From NCBI RefSeq assembly GCF_000463075.2, contig NZ_AVAQ01000045.1, forward strand, positions 1 to 64,000: a DNA stretch of 64,000 nt, given 5' to 3'. Source of the DNA: Lactiplantibacillus plantarum EGD-AQ4. GTDB taxonomy: Bacteria > Bacillota > Bacilli > Lactobacillales > Lactobacillaceae. Made by a program: the position numbers and the translations under genes. Under the pieces are notes generated by a model, which was not told where the DNA came from, ran no database searches, and saw nothing but the letters and a program-made list of their open reading frames with translations. Each line of letters starts with the position of its first letter. Position 1 is the stretch's first letter. Below, in pieces: positions 27,479 through 37,378 of the stretch.

Positions 27479-28184
27479 AATAGCCATACCCATAACCGTG
27501 CGTTTTGCTGTCGACATCATTTAACACTGCGCCCAACAGCTGCGTCTGTGCTTTTCTTAACGCCTCCACTGCCTGGTGCGCCCCCACCTTTTCTACCCCG
27601 TTTTGGCGGACGACGAGCATCGTGCCATCAACCTGTCCGGCCAAAATTCGTGCATCCGTTACCGGCAGTACCGGTGGTGCATCCACGATTACCAGGTCTA
27701 ACTTGCGGGTTGCGACTGTCAAAAACTCAGTCATCTTGTCACTCGCTAGTAATTCAGCCGGATTAGGTGGTTTTGGACCACTAGGCATCACGAATAAATG
27801 CTCGAGTGCTGGATGAATGGCATCATTGATATCCTCAAGTTGTCCACTCAACCATGAGCTTAGGCCCCGTTGATTCGGAACTCGAAAGGTCTTATGAACA
27901 GTCGGCCGCCGCAGATCCGCATCAACCAATAAGACTTGTAACCCTTTTTTAGCATATTCAACGGCTAGGTTACCAGCCACCGTAGACTTGCCTTCCCCCT
28001 GAATGGCCGATGTGACCATCAACGTTTTCAATGGTTGACCGACCATCGCGTAATTCAAATTGGTCCGAATCGTTTTGATCTGTTCCGTTACCACTGACAT
28101 CGGTGCAGTGATCGTCGTCAATTGCACCCCCGACGTTGCGGCGGTTGTTTTTCGCTTTAATCGCTTTAATCGCTTTAATTGCAT
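27459..28184 (-). CDS. cps4B: Capsule tyrosine kinase (CpsD/CapB type)
   Basis: 241 aa BY-kinase. Walker A QGEGKSTVAGN, Walker A' LLVDADLRRPT, Walker B LVIVDAPPV, and a C-terminal tyrosine cluster GYGYGYYG that is the autophosphorylation tail. It works with the separate chain-length membrane protein upstream and the phosphatase downstream, the Firmicute split arrangement. The N-terminus codes a tandem LKRLKRLKR from three 9-bp DNA repeats (about 28152-28178). GAGGGGGA ribosome site. Confidence 0.95.
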   Translation of the reverse strand: MQLKRLKRLKRKTTAATSGVQLTTITAPMSVVTEQIKTIRTNLNYAMVGQPLKTLMVTSAIQGEGKSTVAGNLAVEYAKKGLQVLLVDADLRRPTVHKTFRVPNQRGLSSWLSGQLEDINDAIHPALEHLFVMPSGPKPPNPAELLASDKMTEFLTVATRKLDLVIVDAPPVLPVTDARILAGQVDGTMLVVRQNGVEKVGAHQAVEALRKAQTQLLGAVLNDVDSKTHGYGYGYYGNDAN

Positions 28185-28198
28185 CTTAGTCCCCCTCT

Positions 28199-28954
28199 CT
28201 AAACGCGTTTAATGGCAGGCTTGACCGCAGTCTGTGGTCGCTGCTTGGTCGCCAAGTTATCTAGGTTCGTGGACACTGCCGGCTGATGATTGATTAATCC
28301 TAAACTAGTGAGTTGTAAGTCATCAGTTAAGAATTCCAAAGTCTGTACTCGCCGATTCGTTAGGATTCGAACGCTGGCATAAACCAAGCCCAGCAGTAGC
28401 CCCACGACCAAGCCCAGCAGAATATTAATCATTTTCTTAGGCGAAACCGGTGCATCAGGCGTCTCAGCCGGCGCGACAATCGTCACATTATTCACTTTGA
28501 TGATCTGTTTTACCTGTGATTTGAATGTCGCGGCGATTTGATTGGCAATCACCGCACTCGCTGCCGCACTGTGATCACGAACGACGATTGAAAACACCTG
28601 TGAGTTGGCCGTACTGGTGACACTCACCGCTTGTTTGAGCGTCTCAACTGACCGTCGCAGCCCATGGTCATCGACTAGATCTTGATGAGCTGGCTTCAAA
28701 ACAACTGAATTGGTGATCAACTCCTTATAAGTGGTAATCATTTGAACATCTGCTTGCTGTCCGGTCAGATCGGCACCCGTACTGCTGTGTTTTCGATTGA
28801 CCAAAATTTGCACATTTGCTTGATACTGCGGTTGGACAACCCACAGCGTCACGACCGTCGCAACCAGGCCACCCAGCAATGTCAAACTCAACAAAACTTT
28901 CCAATAGTGCCGGACAAGTTTGACCATAAAATCAAACGTTATTATTTGCTCCAT
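28199..28954 (-). CDS. cps4A: Capsule chain-length regulator / kinase activator (Wzz-like)
   Basis: 251 aa with two membrane helices (about 19-39 and 172-192) and the Wzz domain between them outside the cell. The proline-rich motif before the second helix (APAETPDAPVSPKKMINILLG) is the family hallmark. The cytoplasmic C-terminus should activate the tyrosine kinase encoded next. First gene of the capsule operon, about 45 bp after its promoter. Confidence 0.94.
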   Translation of the reverse strand: MEQIITFDFMVKLVRHYWKVLLSLTLLGGLVATVVTLWVVQPQYQANVQILVNRKHSSTGADLTGQQADVQMITTYKELITNSVVLKPAHQDLVDDHGLRRSVETLKQAVSVTSTANSQVFSIVVRDHSAAASAVIANQIAATFKSQVKQIIKVNNVTIVAPAETPDAPVSPKKMINILLGLVVGLLLGLVYASVRILTNRRVQTLEFLTDDLQLTSLGLINHQPAVSTNLDNLATKQRPQTAVKPAIKRV

Positions 28955-29005
28955 TTAACACGCTCCAATATCTCTTGATTGACTTTTACCTTAGGAATGT
29001 CATTC

Positions 29006-29035
29006 ATTGTAGAAAACTAATTGCAAACAACGCAA
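29006..29035 (-). promoter_or_regulatory. Promoter of the capsule operon
   Basis: Minus strand TTGCGT (29035-29030), 18 bases, TACAAT (29011-29006). The start site would lie about 45 bases before cps4A. The ~270 bp further upstream (to the uvrC terminator) are very AT-rich and contain an unexplained AGGAGG without a usable frame. Confidence 0.55.
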
Positions 29036-29305
29036 TAGTTTTCAGCTTTTTTCATTAAACTCATATAAATGCAAGCGAATATTCGATAATCACCAGTTTT
29101 AAATTGACATATTAGTCGATAGTGTTATATTTATTGATAGTTACTACTCAAAATAATATAAATCGTATAATATTTTCACTTTCCTCCTGATAGTATTCGC
29201 TGACAAACATTTCGATTAAATATCAGCCAACGTCCCTAACCAATTCATTTTTCAACTAATTAAGCTATGGACTAATGCATCATGCACAGGTCCTTTACTA
29301 TCACC
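29036..29305. other. AT-rich intergenic DNA upstream of the capsule promoter
   Basis: No gene. On the minus strand an AGGAGGAAA precedes a GTG by too short a spacing and opens only ten codons. AT-richness is typical of UP elements or regulator sites in front of capsule operons; no defined operator is visible. Confidence 0.35.
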
Positions 29306-29354
29306 AAAAAAAGGACCACCGAGTCAGTCCTGAAACTGATCGGTGGTCCTTTTG
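29306..29354 (-). terminator. Terminator of uvrC
   Basis: Long stem AAAGGACCACCGA-TCAGT / ACTGA-TCGGTGGTCCTTT with a six-base loop; on the minus strand it is followed by T7 and lies six bases after the uvrC stop. Confidence 0.88.
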
Positions 29355-29359
29355 GGTGC

Positions 29360-31174
29360 CTAAGTCGCCCCTTTTTGATAATGTTTCGGTGTCACGCCGC
29401 CACCAGCCAACGAAAACTTGACCGTCTGTGCGACATTTTTGGCAATGCCTAATGCTTGAATATCCTCAACGGACGCGGCTGCAATCTTGCTCATCGAGCC
29501 GAACTTCCGCAATAGCTTATTGCGCGTCTTGGGACCGACGCCCGGAATTTCGTCCAGCCGAGAACTCAACGAATGCTTGGTGTGGACCTGCCGATGGAAC
29601 GTGATGGCAAACCGGTGCACTTCATCTTGGATGCGTTGTAACAAATAAAAACCTTGGCTCTTGGGATCCAGATGCAAATGTTGATCACCAGCCGATGCTA
29701 ACAAATCCGCCGTCTTATGATGTTCATTCTTGACCATCGCTGCAACGGGCGTATCCAGGCCTAATTCGTTTTCTAAGACGTCCTTAGCCGCTTCCAGCTG
29801 AATCTCACCGCCATCCATTAAAATCAAATCAGGTAGCGCTGCATGCTCTTTTAACAACCGAGTATATCGGCGTCGAATAACTTCACGAGTCGAAGCCGCT
29901 TCATCGGCATGGTCGACCGTCCGCAACTTGTATTTCCGATATAACTTTTTATTGGGCTGGCCATCCGTAAAGACGACCATCGCTGAAACTAAATCGGCGC
30001 CCTGAATATGCGAGTGGTCAAACGCTTCGATCTTATGACCAGCTGGAATGCCTAACGCATCCGTGATTTCCTTCATGGCACCAGTCGTCTTGCGTTCATC
30101 CAGTTCCAACAGGCGGAATTTCTCTTCTAAGACAATCCGCGCGTTTTTGTGCGCCATATCTAACAAGTCTTTTTTCTGCCCCCGTTGTGGCGTTCGGACC
30201 GGGATTCCTAAGATGTCACTCAAAACTTTTTTATCTAATCCGTTCGGCACTAGAACTTCACGTGGAAGCACATTATTCTTACGATTATAAAATTGCAAAA
30301 TAAAACTGGTCATTTCTTCGGGTGCCGTCGAAACTACTGGAAAGAGGCGCTTTTCGCGTTTCATCAATCTAGCTTGTCGGATAAAGAAGACTTGGATTGA
30401 AAGCCAGCCTTTGTCCAAGTAAAAATTGAACAAATCGCGTGGCGTATTATCGTTCGAGATAATCTTCTGTTTTTCAACCGTCATCTCAATATAATTCAAT
30501 TGATCGCGTAATTCCGCTGCCCGTTCAAATTCCAAATCCGCGGCCGCTTTCGTCATCCGTTTCGTCAACTGTTTCTTGACTGTCTCAACGTGACCATTTA
30601 AAAATGACTTGATTCGCTTGATTTGTGCGTCATATTCTGAGGTTGGCACCGTCTTGAAGCAAGCTCCCAAACATTGGCCCATGTGATAATAGAGACACGG
30701 CCGATTTTGAAAACCGTGACACCGCCGTAACGGATACACCTTTTGAATAAAATTGACCGTTTCCTGCGCGGCATAGACGTTCGGATACGGTCCAAAATAA
30801 TAACCGCCATCTTTACGAACGTCACTGACGATCAAAATCTGTGGATCCCGCTCGTTCGTAATTTTGATATAGGGATAGCCCGTGCCCTTTTTCAACTTAA
30901 TATTGAAGTACGGCTGGTGCTTTTGAATCAGCGTAATTTCAAGAAGAAAGGCTTCCTTATCCGTGGAAGTCACGATGAATTCAAAATCCGCGATTTCCGA
31001 GACTAACCGCGCCGTTTTACCGGTATGGCTACTCTTGAAGTATGACCGCACCCGGTTTTTCAAATTTTTGGCCTTACCCACATAGATGATCTGACTATTC
31101 AAGTTTTTCATCAGATAGCAACCAGGTAAATCTGGTAATAAGGCTAATTTATGTTCAATATGCGCGGATGCCAT
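29360..31174 (-). CDS. uvrC: Excinuclease ABC subunit C
   Basis: 604 aa, full length. It makes the 3' and 5' incisions in nucleotide excision repair with UvrB. N-terminal GIY-YIG nuclease (GCYLMKN..IIYVGKAKNLKNR, residues about 19-45), a UVR/UvrB-binding helix (DLEFERAAELRDQL), the RNase H-like C-terminal nuclease (EAFDHSHIQGADLVSAMVVF; LILMDGGEIQ) and tandem helix-hairpin-helix (IPGVGPKTRNKLLRKFGS). ATG with GGAAGG upstream. Confidence 0.97.
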   Translation of the reverse strand: MASAHIEHKLALLPDLPGCYLMKNLNSQIIYVGKAKNLKNRVRSYFKSSHTGKTARLVSEIADFEFIVTSTDKEAFLLEITLIQKHQPYFNIKLKKGTGYPYIKITNERDPQILIVSDVRKDGGYYFGPYPNVYAAQETVNFIQKVYPLRRCHGFQNRPCLYYHMGQCLGACFKTVPTSEYDAQIKRIKSFLNGHVETVKKQLTKRMTKAAADLEFERAAELRDQLNYIEMTVEKQKIISNDNTPRDLFNFYLDKGWLSIQVFFIRQARLMKREKRLFPVVSTAPEEMTSFILQFYNRKNNVLPREVLVPNGLDKKVLSDILGIPVRTPQRGQKKDLLDMAHKNARIVLEEKFRLLELDERKTTGAMKEITDALGIPAGHKIEAFDHSHIQGADLVSAMVVFTDGQPNKKLYRKYKLRTVDHADEAASTREVIRRRYTRLLKEHAALPDLILMDGGEIQLEAAKDVLENELGLDTPVAAMVKNEHHKTADLLASAGDQHLHLDPKSQGFYLLQRIQDEVHRFAITFHRQVHTKHSLSSRLDEIPGVGPKTRNKLLRKFGSMSKIAAASVEDIQALGIAKNVAQTVKFSLAGGGVTPKHYQKGAT

Positions 31175-31465
31175 GTGACACCTTCCCTTCGTTTAGATTA
31201 GCATTAATAGTATACCGCCTGCTTGCATGCGGCTCAACCAAACAGCCCGCAAATATGATTTTAATTATCATTACAAGCGCACTACTCATCTCAGCGCGTC
31301 AACCGCCTAGCCCGATGCCAATCTGAAGCTAGTTAACATTTTGACCTCGAAGCAATCCGACACATATCAAGTCGACCACCGCTCAGCTTACATCCCAGCA
31401 TAACTGCAGGCAAAACGCTATTCAGACTTCCACCATTGAAGCGCATCCGTCCGAACGTTTCGGCC
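31175..31465. other. Intergenic region between uvrC and the glutamine transporter
   Basis: About 290 bases upstream of uvrC and downstream of glnQ, with no reading frame and no repeat I can place. The uvrC promoter should lie in the left part (31180-31230), but no clear boxes are seen. Confidence 0.35.
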
Positions 31466-31500
31466 AAAAAAAACGGCAACCGAGTTCATCCCGGTTGCCG
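31466..31500 (-). terminator. Terminator of the glutamine transporter operon
   Basis: Stem CGGCAACCG / CGGTTGCCG; on the minus strand followed by T8. Confidence 0.85.
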
Positions 31501-31508
31501 CCATTAGT

Positions 31509-32249
31509 TTACATTAAAATTTTAGAAAGAAAATCTTGGGCCCGTTCCGTTTGTGGATTGGCAAAAAATTCATCAGGCGTGTTATTTTCCTGAATATAGC
31601 CGTCCGCCATGAACCAGATCCGGTCAGCCACTGACTTTGCAAAGCCCATTTCGTGGGTCACGACCACCATCGTCATGCCGTCTTTGGCTAGTTCTTGCAT
31701 AACATTCAACACTTCACCGACCATTTCAGGGTCAAGCGCTGACGTTGGTTCGTCGAACAGCATCACTTCTGGGTTCATTGCTAACGCCCGCGCAATCGCG
31801 ACCCGTTGTGCTTGGCCCCCAGATAAACTACTTGGAAAGGCGTCCGCGTGGTCATCCAAGCCAACCCGTTGTAGCAATTCATGGGCGGTTTTAGTTGCAG
31901 TAGCCCCATCCACGTTTTTGACCTTCATAGGTGCCAACTTGATATTCTCCAGTACCGTCATATTCGGGAACAGGTTAAAACCTTGGAACACCATCCCCAT
32001 TTTTTCCCGCAAGGCATTAACACTCTTCGTATCTAGAGTCGTTAAGTCTTGGCCTTCAAAGGCAACTTGGCCACTAGTTGGTGTTTCTAGTAGGTTTAAG
32101 CACCGTAAAAAGGTACTCTTCCCACCACCAGAAGGGCCAATCACAACGATCACCTGGCCTGGGTCAACTTTTTCGGTAATATCCTTCAACACGTCGTTTT
32201 CACCGAAGCTCTTCGCAAGGTCTTTAACTTCAATTACTGGTTTAGTCAT
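31509..32249 (-). CDS. glnQ: Amino acid (glutamine-type) ABC transporter ATP-binding protein
   Basis: 246 aa, polar-amino-acid class. Walker [10 protein letters not shown] (38-46), Q-loop [12 protein letters not shown], signature LSGGQAQRV, Walker [14 protein letters not shown]-loop VTHEMGFA. It powers the fused permease/binding protein encoded just upstream, which it overlaps by 8 bp. Glutamine or glutamate is the usual substrate of this class, but the specificity is not proven. Confidence 0.95.
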   Translation of the reverse strand: MTKPVIEVKDLAKSFGENDVLKDITEKVDPGQVIVVIGPSGGGKSTFLRCLNLLETPTSGQVAFEGQDLTTLDTKSVNALREKMGMVFQGFNLFPNMTVLENIKLAPMKVKNVDGATATKTAHELLQRVGLDDHADAFPSSLSGGQAQRVAIARALAMNPEVMLFDEPTSALDPEMVGEVLNVMQELAKDGMTMVVVTHEMGFAKSVADRIWFMADGYIQENNTPDEFFANPQTERAQDFLSKILM

Positions 32250-33717
32250 GTTGCATTCTCCTTTCGAAGTAGTTCAAAATCCGTGAGGCGGTAAAGGTCA
32301 AGATGAAGTAGAGCACCATGATGACCACGATTGGTGCAACGCCCCGGTAAGTATCGGAACGAACAATGTTGCTTTGATAGATCAATTCAGTAACCCCAAT
32401 AATTGAGACGATCGAACTATCCTTGATCAACGTAATAAATTCGTTACCAAGCGATGGCCAAATATTCTTCAACGCTTGTGGTAAGACGACGTAACGCATC
32501 GTTTCACCATTAGACATCCCAAGACTCCGTGCCGCTTCGGTCTGACCGACATCCACTGAGTTGATCCCACCACGAATATATTCAGCAACGTACGCCCCAG
32601 AGTTCAAGGAAATCGCAATGATCCCAGAAGTCAACGCTGGTAAATTGACGAATAAGCCGAGTCCAAAGTAAACGAACATGACTTGGACCATCATTGGCGT
32701 CCCACGAATAAATTCAACGTAAGCCGTTGCTAACCACCGAATAGCCGTCTTAAGCGGGTTGCCTTTTGCCATCCGAGCTAAGGCGAGTAAAATCCCGATG
32801 ATAAACCCGAAGAAAACTGAGCAAACCGTGATAATCAACGTATATTCAATCCCAGTCGCAAAGGCTTTCCAATAGTGCATCATCGAAGTATCGACCGTGT
32901 TAGTCTTTAAATACTTGCCGGCAGCTGGTAAATATTGCTTCTTAACTAAATTTTGTTTCTTGATCCGATCAACCGTCTTATTAACCTTGTTAACTAAGCT
33001 AGTCGACCCTTTCCGGAACGCAATTGCTGAGCTGGTGGCACTGGAACTCATGTTGAAACCACTTGGAATGGCAACTAAATTCTTGTTGTTCGCCACGTAA
33101 GCTTCAGCAGATGGCTTTTCCATCGCGACCCCGTCAACTTTATGACTTTGAAGGGCTAAGATCAAATCAGATTGAGAGGTCATCCCCTTAGCCTTAGCAG
33201 TGGTTTGCTTCTTAACAGCGTTGTATTGTGTCGTCCCAGTTTGGGCACCCAATGTCCCATTCTTGAAAGAATCTTTATTCTTGTACTTGCCCTTATCAGT
33301 CTTGTTGATGACAATATCGTAACCACCTTGATAATAGACATGCGTGAAGTCAACGTTCTTCCGCCGTGAAGGGGTCGGGTTCATCCCAGAAATAATCATA
33401 TCGATTTTTCCAGTCTGGAGCGCAACCAGTAACGAGTCAAATGACATCGATTTGATCTTCAGCTTGACGCCCAAATCCTTGGCAACTTGCTTCCCAATCT
33501 GAACATCCATCCCGACAATCTTGCTCTTACCATTGACTGTCGCCTGAAATTCATATGGCGGGTAGTCTGGTGACGTCCCCATCACTAGGACACCCTTTTT
33601 TTGAATTTGTTCTAATGAATTATCGGCCGCTTGAGCATGTTGGGTCTGTCCGATTGGGACCACCGTCATGATCAGGGCCACAATAATGGCTAAAAATAAC
33701 CCAAATCTTTTTTTCAT
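32242..33717 (-). CDS. Fused substrate-binding/permease protein of a glutamine-type ABC transporter
   Basis: 491 aa from ATG 33717 ([10 protein letters not shown]), which has GAGGAG upstream; an upstream in-frame start at 33765 has none. Signal peptide about 1-31, then a SBP_bac_3 domain (about 40-265: [32 protein letters not shown]), then a permease with about five helices ([22 protein letters not shown] loop [23 protein letters not shown]). This GlnPH fusion is usual in lactic acid bacteria. Strong promoter at 33753-33781. Confidence 0.95.
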   Translation of the reverse strand: MKKRFGLFLAIIVALIMTVVPIGQTQHAQAADNSLEQIQKKGVLVMGTSPDYPPYEFQATVNGKSKIVGMDVQIGKQVAKDLGVKLKIKSMSFDSLLVALQTGKIDMIISGMNPTPSRRKNVDFTHVYYQGGYDIVINKTDKGKYKNKDSFKNGTLGAQTGTTQYNAVKKQTTAKAKGMTSQSDLILALQSHKVDGVAMEKPSAEAYVANNKNLVAIPSGFNMSSSATSSAIAFRKGSTSLVNKVNKTVDRIKKQNLVKKQYLPAAGKYLKTNTVDTSMMHYWKAFATGIEYTLIITVCSVFFGFIIGILLALARMAKGNPLKTAIRWLATAYVEFIRGTPMMVQVMFVYFGLGLFVNLPALTSGIIAISLNSGAYVAEYIRGGINSVDVGQTEAARSLGMSNGETMRYVVLPQALKNIWPSLGNEFITLIKDSSIVSIIGVTELIYQSNIVRSDTYRGVAPIVVIMVLYFILTFTASRILNYFERRMQHD

Positions 33718-33752
33718 AGGTATTCTCCTCGTTTTGTAATTTACAAGAATAA

Positions 33753-33850
33753 AGTATAACCGCATATGATTATTTATGCAAGTATTTTTGAAAATTTCTT
33801 TATTTTATGCATAAATTACTTGTTTATACACGTTTTAGCCCCGTTAAAAT
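33753..33850 (-). promoter_or_regulatory. Promoter and repeated ATGCATAAA sites of the glutamine transporter
   Basis: Minus strand TTGCAT (33781-33776), 17 bases, TATACT (33758-33753). Copies of a (T)TTATGCA / TGCATAAA motif occur over the -35 box and at about 33805 and 33850. Such repeats upstream of an amino-acid transporter suggest binding sites for a nitrogen or amino-acid regulator; the factor is unknown. Confidence 0.6.
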
Positions 33851-33867
33851 GCATAAATGACGAATAA

Positions 33868-33896
33868 CTGACAAACGAGCGGAAATTTGCTATGAT
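33868..33896 (+). promoter_or_regulatory. Promoter of the 56-aa protein gene
   Basis: CTGACA (33868-33873), 17 bases, TATGAT (33891-33896); ATG 27 bases later. Confidence 0.7.
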
Positions 33897-33922
33897 AGGC
33901 GGTAATCGAAAGGAATGATTTT

Positions 33923-34093
33923 ATGGGTTTAAAAGTACAACGTCAAGATAACCTTGATAAACTATTTGACAAGTTTGCCATCGGGCCTGACGATAAGGAT
34001 AAACTCACCACAAAGGCCGTTCAGGATACGATCGACGAACATGCCAAACGACAACAATCAAAGGCAACTGATAAAAAGGATGCCGACAAATAA
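33923..34093 (+). CDS. SPJ_0845-like small protein (56 aa)
   Basis: ATG with AAAGGA nine bases upstream, its own promoter and its own terminator, so it is clearly a gene. It is short, very charged and helical: MGLKVQRQDNLDKLFDKFAI followed by a Lys/Asp-rich tail. The start 'MGLxxxxQDxLDxLxxxFA' resembles the small SPJ_0845-type proteins found across lactobacilli and streptococci; function unknown. Confidence 0.75.
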   Translation: MGLKVQRQDNLDKLFDKFAIGPDDKDKLTTKAVQDTIDEHAKRQQSKATDKKDADK

Positions 34094-34103
34094 TGGCACA
34101 ACG

Positions 34104-34137
34104 AAAAAAGCGATGGACGCTGGTCCATCGCTTTTTT
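34104..34137 (+). terminator. Terminator of the 56-aa protein gene
   Basis: Stem AAAAGCGATGGAC / GTCCATCGCTTTT, loop GCTG, T6. Confidence 0.9.
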
Positions 34138-34155
34138 ACTGGTTATAACACTTAT

Positions 34156-34563
34156 TTAGCAAATTTTAGTCCCAATTGTTTGCATCTTTTCACGCAATTC
34201 AGCTTCAGTCTCAGGTGAAACCTCGCGCCAATCAACAACGGATAGCGCCCCATCTAGCATCCCACTGTCGTCTTTCAATGCCAGTGCGTTGTGCCAGCGA
34301 GAAATATTCAACCCATTTCCTAAGTAGGCTTCATCGGCTGGTGCAACGTGCATCACGTAACCCGCATTATTTTCAAGCGGTGTGGTGTAATCTGGATCAG
34401 CATCCTTAAGAATGACTAATTGAAATTTATTACCAATGGCACAGCTGCCACCTAGACTAGAATATTTATTTGAACCGTCATCAGTTGTTAAAATAACCTG
34501 ACTCCCTGCTGGAATCTTATCGGCTAAATAGGCTTGCGCATCGTCTTTGATATTGATTTTCAT
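34156..34563 (-). CDS. Iron-sulfur-cluster-biosynthesis-like (HesB/A-type fold) protein
   Basis: 135 aa from ATG 34563 (MKINIKDDAQAYL), with AAAGGA upstream. The opening 'I.I.DDA..YL.DKI' and the strand-rich middle resemble the HesB/IscA-like proteins annotated as 'iron-sulfur cluster biosynthesis family' in lactobacilli. Two cysteines are visible, in GGSCAIG (middle) and at the C-terminus (IGTKIC). The canonical CxnCGC triad of IscA is absent, so a true Fe-S carrier role is doubtful. Monocistronic. Confidence 0.6.
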   Translation of the reverse strand: MKINIKDDAQAYLADKIPAGSQVILTTDDGSNKYSSLGGSCAIGNKFQLVILKDADPDYTTPLENNAGYVMHVAPADEAYLGNGLNISRWHNALALKDDSGMLDGALSVVDWREVSPETEAELREKMQTIGTKIC

Positions 34564-34668
34564 GTTAAGCATCCTTTCCTGAAAAAGCAATTAGGTTGTA
34601 CACAACTCTTTTTACAATTATTAATTTACAGCATTTCTCCGGTAATTGCAATCAATAGACTCTCAAAA

Positions 34669-34718
34669 TCAAAAAACTGTTACCGATAACCCGCAAATTG
34701 CGGCTTATCAGCAACAGT
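34669..34718 (-). terminator. Terminator of the engB-mazG group
   Basis: Long interrupted stem CTGTT-C-GATAA-CCGCAA / TTGCGG-TTATC-G-AACAG; on the minus strand it is followed by TTTTTTG. Confidence 0.75.
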
Positions 34719-34787
34719 CATTCTACATACCAATCAGTGTCAGAACCGGCCCCATTGATTGAGATCACGCCTTTAAGGAGGCTTGTC

Positions 34788-35084
34788 TTATTTAACCGGC
34801 TTACCACTAGGATACTTGTCGTTTAATTTCTGAATATTTTGCTGAGCAACTTCTTCAAATGGAATATCAGCCCATTCAGCGACTTGTGATAAGTACCATA
34901 ACACGTCACCCATCTGCTTGGTTAGTTGGTCCTTACTCAAAGATTCACCATGAAACGTATATTTTTTGACGAGATCCACCACTTGGCCAGTCTCAGAAGC
35001 CAAGCCTAGTGATAAATTCGTCAAAACCTGTTCATTCCCATACAGCGTTCGATTTGCCAACGCTTGATAGTCATTAAATTCCAA
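34788..35084 (-). CDS. MazG-like nucleotide pyrophosphohydrolase (98 aa)
   Basis: Single MazG-like domain. SLGLASETGQVVDLVKKYTFHGE with the downstream MGDVLWYLSQVAEW gives the four-helix EExxE/ExxD metal site in a variant form (the first block has E-x-G-x-V-x-D). Such small proteins hydrolyse non-canonical dNTPs. The start is TTG at 35084: an optimal AGGAGG stands eight bases upstream at the end of engB, and no ATG fits. The TTG lies one base after the engB stop. Confidence 0.85.
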   Translation of the reverse strand: MEFNDYQALANRTLYGNEQVLTNLSLGLASETGQVVDLVKKYTFHGESLSKDQLTKQMGDVLWYLSQVAEWADIPFEEVAQQNIQKLNDKYPSGKPVK

Positions 35085-35085
35085 G

Positions 35086-35679
35086 TTAGTTGCCTCCTAC
35101 AGTATGTGCTTCAATCCATTGCCAGACAGCATCTTTACCTTCTTTGGTCTTTGCTGAGAAGGCAATAAAATCATCTTCCGGTTGAAAATTAAGTGTTTTT
35201 TTGATTAAACTCTCTTGTTTGTTCCACTTACCGCGTGGAATCTTATCACTTTTGGTGGCAACCACCAATAATGGCATCTCATAGTACCGCATCCACTCAT
35301 ACATGGCCACGTCATCCTTAGTCGGTGCATGCCGGGCATCCACCAAAATAACCACCCCACGAAGCGTCTGACGAGTCGTCAAATAGGTCTCAATCATTTG
35401 GCCCCATTTTTCGCGCTCTTTCTTAGATACCTTCGCATAGCCGTAACCAGGGACATCCACGAAATAGAGTTGATCCTCGACCTTGTAAAAATTCAGCGTC
35501 TGAGTTTTACCAGGTTGACTAGACGTCCGCGCATAGCTATTGCGATTGATCAATACATTAATTAAAGAAGATTTTCCAACATTGGATCGTCCAGCAAGGC
35601 CAATCTCGGGAAAACCCGTGGTGGGATATTGACTAGGCGCCACCGCGCTCATGACAAGTTCAACGTTATGCACTTCCAT
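35086..35679 (-). CDS. engB: Ribosome-biogenesis GTPase EngB (YsxC/YihA)
   Basis: 197 aa, the standard size. G1 GRSNVGKSS (30-38), G3 [11 protein letters not shown]4 TKSD and G5 FSAKT. Essential GTPase needed for late 50S subunit assembly. It follows clpX on the same strand (conserved order clpX-engB in Bacillales and Lactobacillales), but a terminator lies between them. Confidence 0.96.
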   Translation of the reverse strand: MEVHNVELVMSAVAPSQYPTTGFPEIGLAGRSNVGKSSLINVLINRNSYARTSSQPGKTQTLNFYKVEDQLYFVDVPGYGYAKVSKKEREKWGQMIETYLTTRQTLRGVVILVDARHAPTKDDVAMYEWMRYYEMPLLVVATKSDKIPRGKWNKQESLIKKTLNFQPEDDFIAFSAKTKEGKDAVWQWIEAHTVGGN

Positions 35680-35766
35680 CGAATTAACTCCTTCTGCAAC
35701 TCATAATTGCACTCATTTTACCATAAATACGATCACTAGCAGACCGCCACGCTCAAATCTCCGAAA

Positions 35767-35812
35767 ACAGCACTCAGGACCGCCGATGAAGACTCACCGC
35801 GGTCCTGAGCGT
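35767..35812 (-). terminator. Terminator of clpX
   Basis: 12-bp stem ACTCAGGACCGC / GCGGTCCTGAG(C) with a loop of about 15 bases, 32 bases after the clpX stop; the T tract is short. Confidence 0.65.
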
Positions 35813-35843
35813 TACTTATTAGCGTTATGACTTTCAAACACGT

Positions 35844-37112
35844 CTAGGACGCTTTTTGGTCTGCCAATACTAATTCTGGTTCTGCATGATCAGCAACCGT
35901 TTCACGGGTAATGATCACTTTCTTAACGTCTTCACGACTTGGAATATCATACATAATATCCCGCATCGTATCTTCAATAATCGAACGTAGGCCACGCGCA
36001 CCTGTATTACGAGCTAACGCTTCTTGTGCGATTGCTCGCAGCGCATCATCATTGAAGTCCAGTTCAGCACCATCAAGCGCGATCAAACGCTGGTACTGCT
36101 TAACTAGGGCGTTCTTCGGTTCCGTCAAGATACGAACTAAGTCATCTTCCGTCAACCGTTCTAGGGCCGTTAAGATTGGTAACCGACCGATAAATTCAGG
36201 AATCAACCCAAATTGTAATAAGTCTTCAGGCACAACTTGTTGCATCAAGCTCTTGGAATCATCCAAGACGGCATTCTTACCGTCAGTGTCGGTACCAAAG
36301 CCAATCGTCTTGTCGCCTAAACGCCGCTTAACGATATCTTCGATGCCATCAAACGCACCCCCAACGATAAACAGAATATTCGTGGTGTCGATTTGAATAA
36401 ATTCTTGTTGTGGATGCTTACGACCACCCTGCGGCGGCACGTTGGCAATCGTGCCTTCCAAAATCTTCAGCAGCGCTTGTTGAACCCCTTCACCGGAAAC
36501 ATCCCGAGTGATGGAAACATTTTCGCTCTTCTTGGCAATCTTATCGATTTCATCGATATAGATAATACCTTTTTCCGCGCGTTCAACGTCGTAGTCAGCA
36601 TTTTGCAATAACTTCAGTAAAATGTTTTCAACGTCTTCACCAACATAGCCGGCTTCGGTCAAGGTCGTCGCATCCGCAATTGCAAATGGCACGTCCAAGA
36701 TTCGAGCTAAGCTTTGGGCTAAGAAGGTCTTCCCAGAACCAGTTGGACCAACTAAACTAATATTACTCTTTTGTAATTCAGGACCATCCTCGGCCTCTTC
36801 ATCATTACTATCAGCCATGGCTTTCACACGTTTGTAATGATTGTAAACCGCAACGGAAAGTGTCCGCTTCGCTTCATTCTGACCGATCACATATTGGTCC
36901 AACTCGTCAACGATTTGTTTTGGCGTTGGAATATCTGTTAATTCATGGGTTTGTTCTTCACTAAACTCTTCATCGATAATTTCTTTACATAAATCGATAC
37001 ATTCATTACAGATATAAACGCCGGGGCCAGCCACGATCTTTTTAACTTGATCTTGTGATTTACCACAAAACGAGCAGTTCACAGGGCCGTTTGTCTCGGT
37101 ATTTTCAAACAT
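35844..37112 (-). CDS. clpX: ATP-dependent Clp protease ATPase subunit ClpX
   Basis: 422 aa. N-terminal zinc finger with Cys13, Cys16, Cys35 and Cys38. AAA+ module: Walker A GPTGSGKT (122-129), Walker [12 protein letters not shown], sensor/ERGI region [13 protein letters not shown], and the IGFG loop that docks on ClpP. It unfolds substrates and feeds them to ClpP. Sits downstream of tig, as in most Firmicutes. Confidence 0.98.
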   Translation of the reverse strand: MFENTETNGPVNCSFCGKSQDQVKKIVAGPGVYICNECIDLCKEIIDEEFSEEQTHELTDIPTPKQIVDELDQYVIGQNEAKRTLSVAVYNHYKRVKAMADSNDEEAEDGPELQKSNISLVGPTGSGKTFLAQSLARILDVPFAIADATTLTEAGYVGEDVENILLKLLQNADYDVERAEKGIIYIDEIDKIAKKSENVSITRDVSGEGVQQALLKILEGTIANVPPQGGRKHPQQEFIQIDTTNILFIVGGAFDGIEDIVKRRLGDKTIGFGTDTDGKNAVLDDSKSLMQQVVPEDLLQFGLIPEFIGRLPILTALERLTEDDLVRILTEPKNALVKQYQRLIALDGAELDFNDDALRAIAQEALARNTGARGLRSIIEDTMRDIMYDIPSREDVKKVIITRETVADHAEPELVLADQKAS

Positions 37113-37320
37113 TCATTCTCACCTCATCGATGTATTTACATGGATTAATCATAACAGAAAAGCCAAGCTAAAACCAGCTTAGGCACTGTCTTCTACGTCC
37201 ACTACTATAACATGGACGAACCTATTCTCGAAATTATTTGTTCAACATGCCTTTCCCACCGTTCAACATCATGCGCGATATCGGCAAGTGAAAGATAGGA
37301 GCAATTAACCACGCTATGTA

Positions 37321-37354
37321 AAAAGGCCTTGGAAACAAAATCTTCCAAGGCCTT
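37321..37354 (-). terminator. Terminator of tig
   Basis: 12-bp perfect stem AAGGCCTTGGAA / TTCCAAGGCCTT; on the minus strand followed by TTTAC. Confidence 0.8.
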
Positions 37355-37378
37355 CAGACGGATTGCGTTCAAAGAAAA

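Noticed and set aside
29190-29215. AGGAGGAAAGTG on the minus strand upstream of the capsule operon
   Set aside because: Spacing to the GTG is only three bases and the frame stops after ten codons; not a supported leader peptide.
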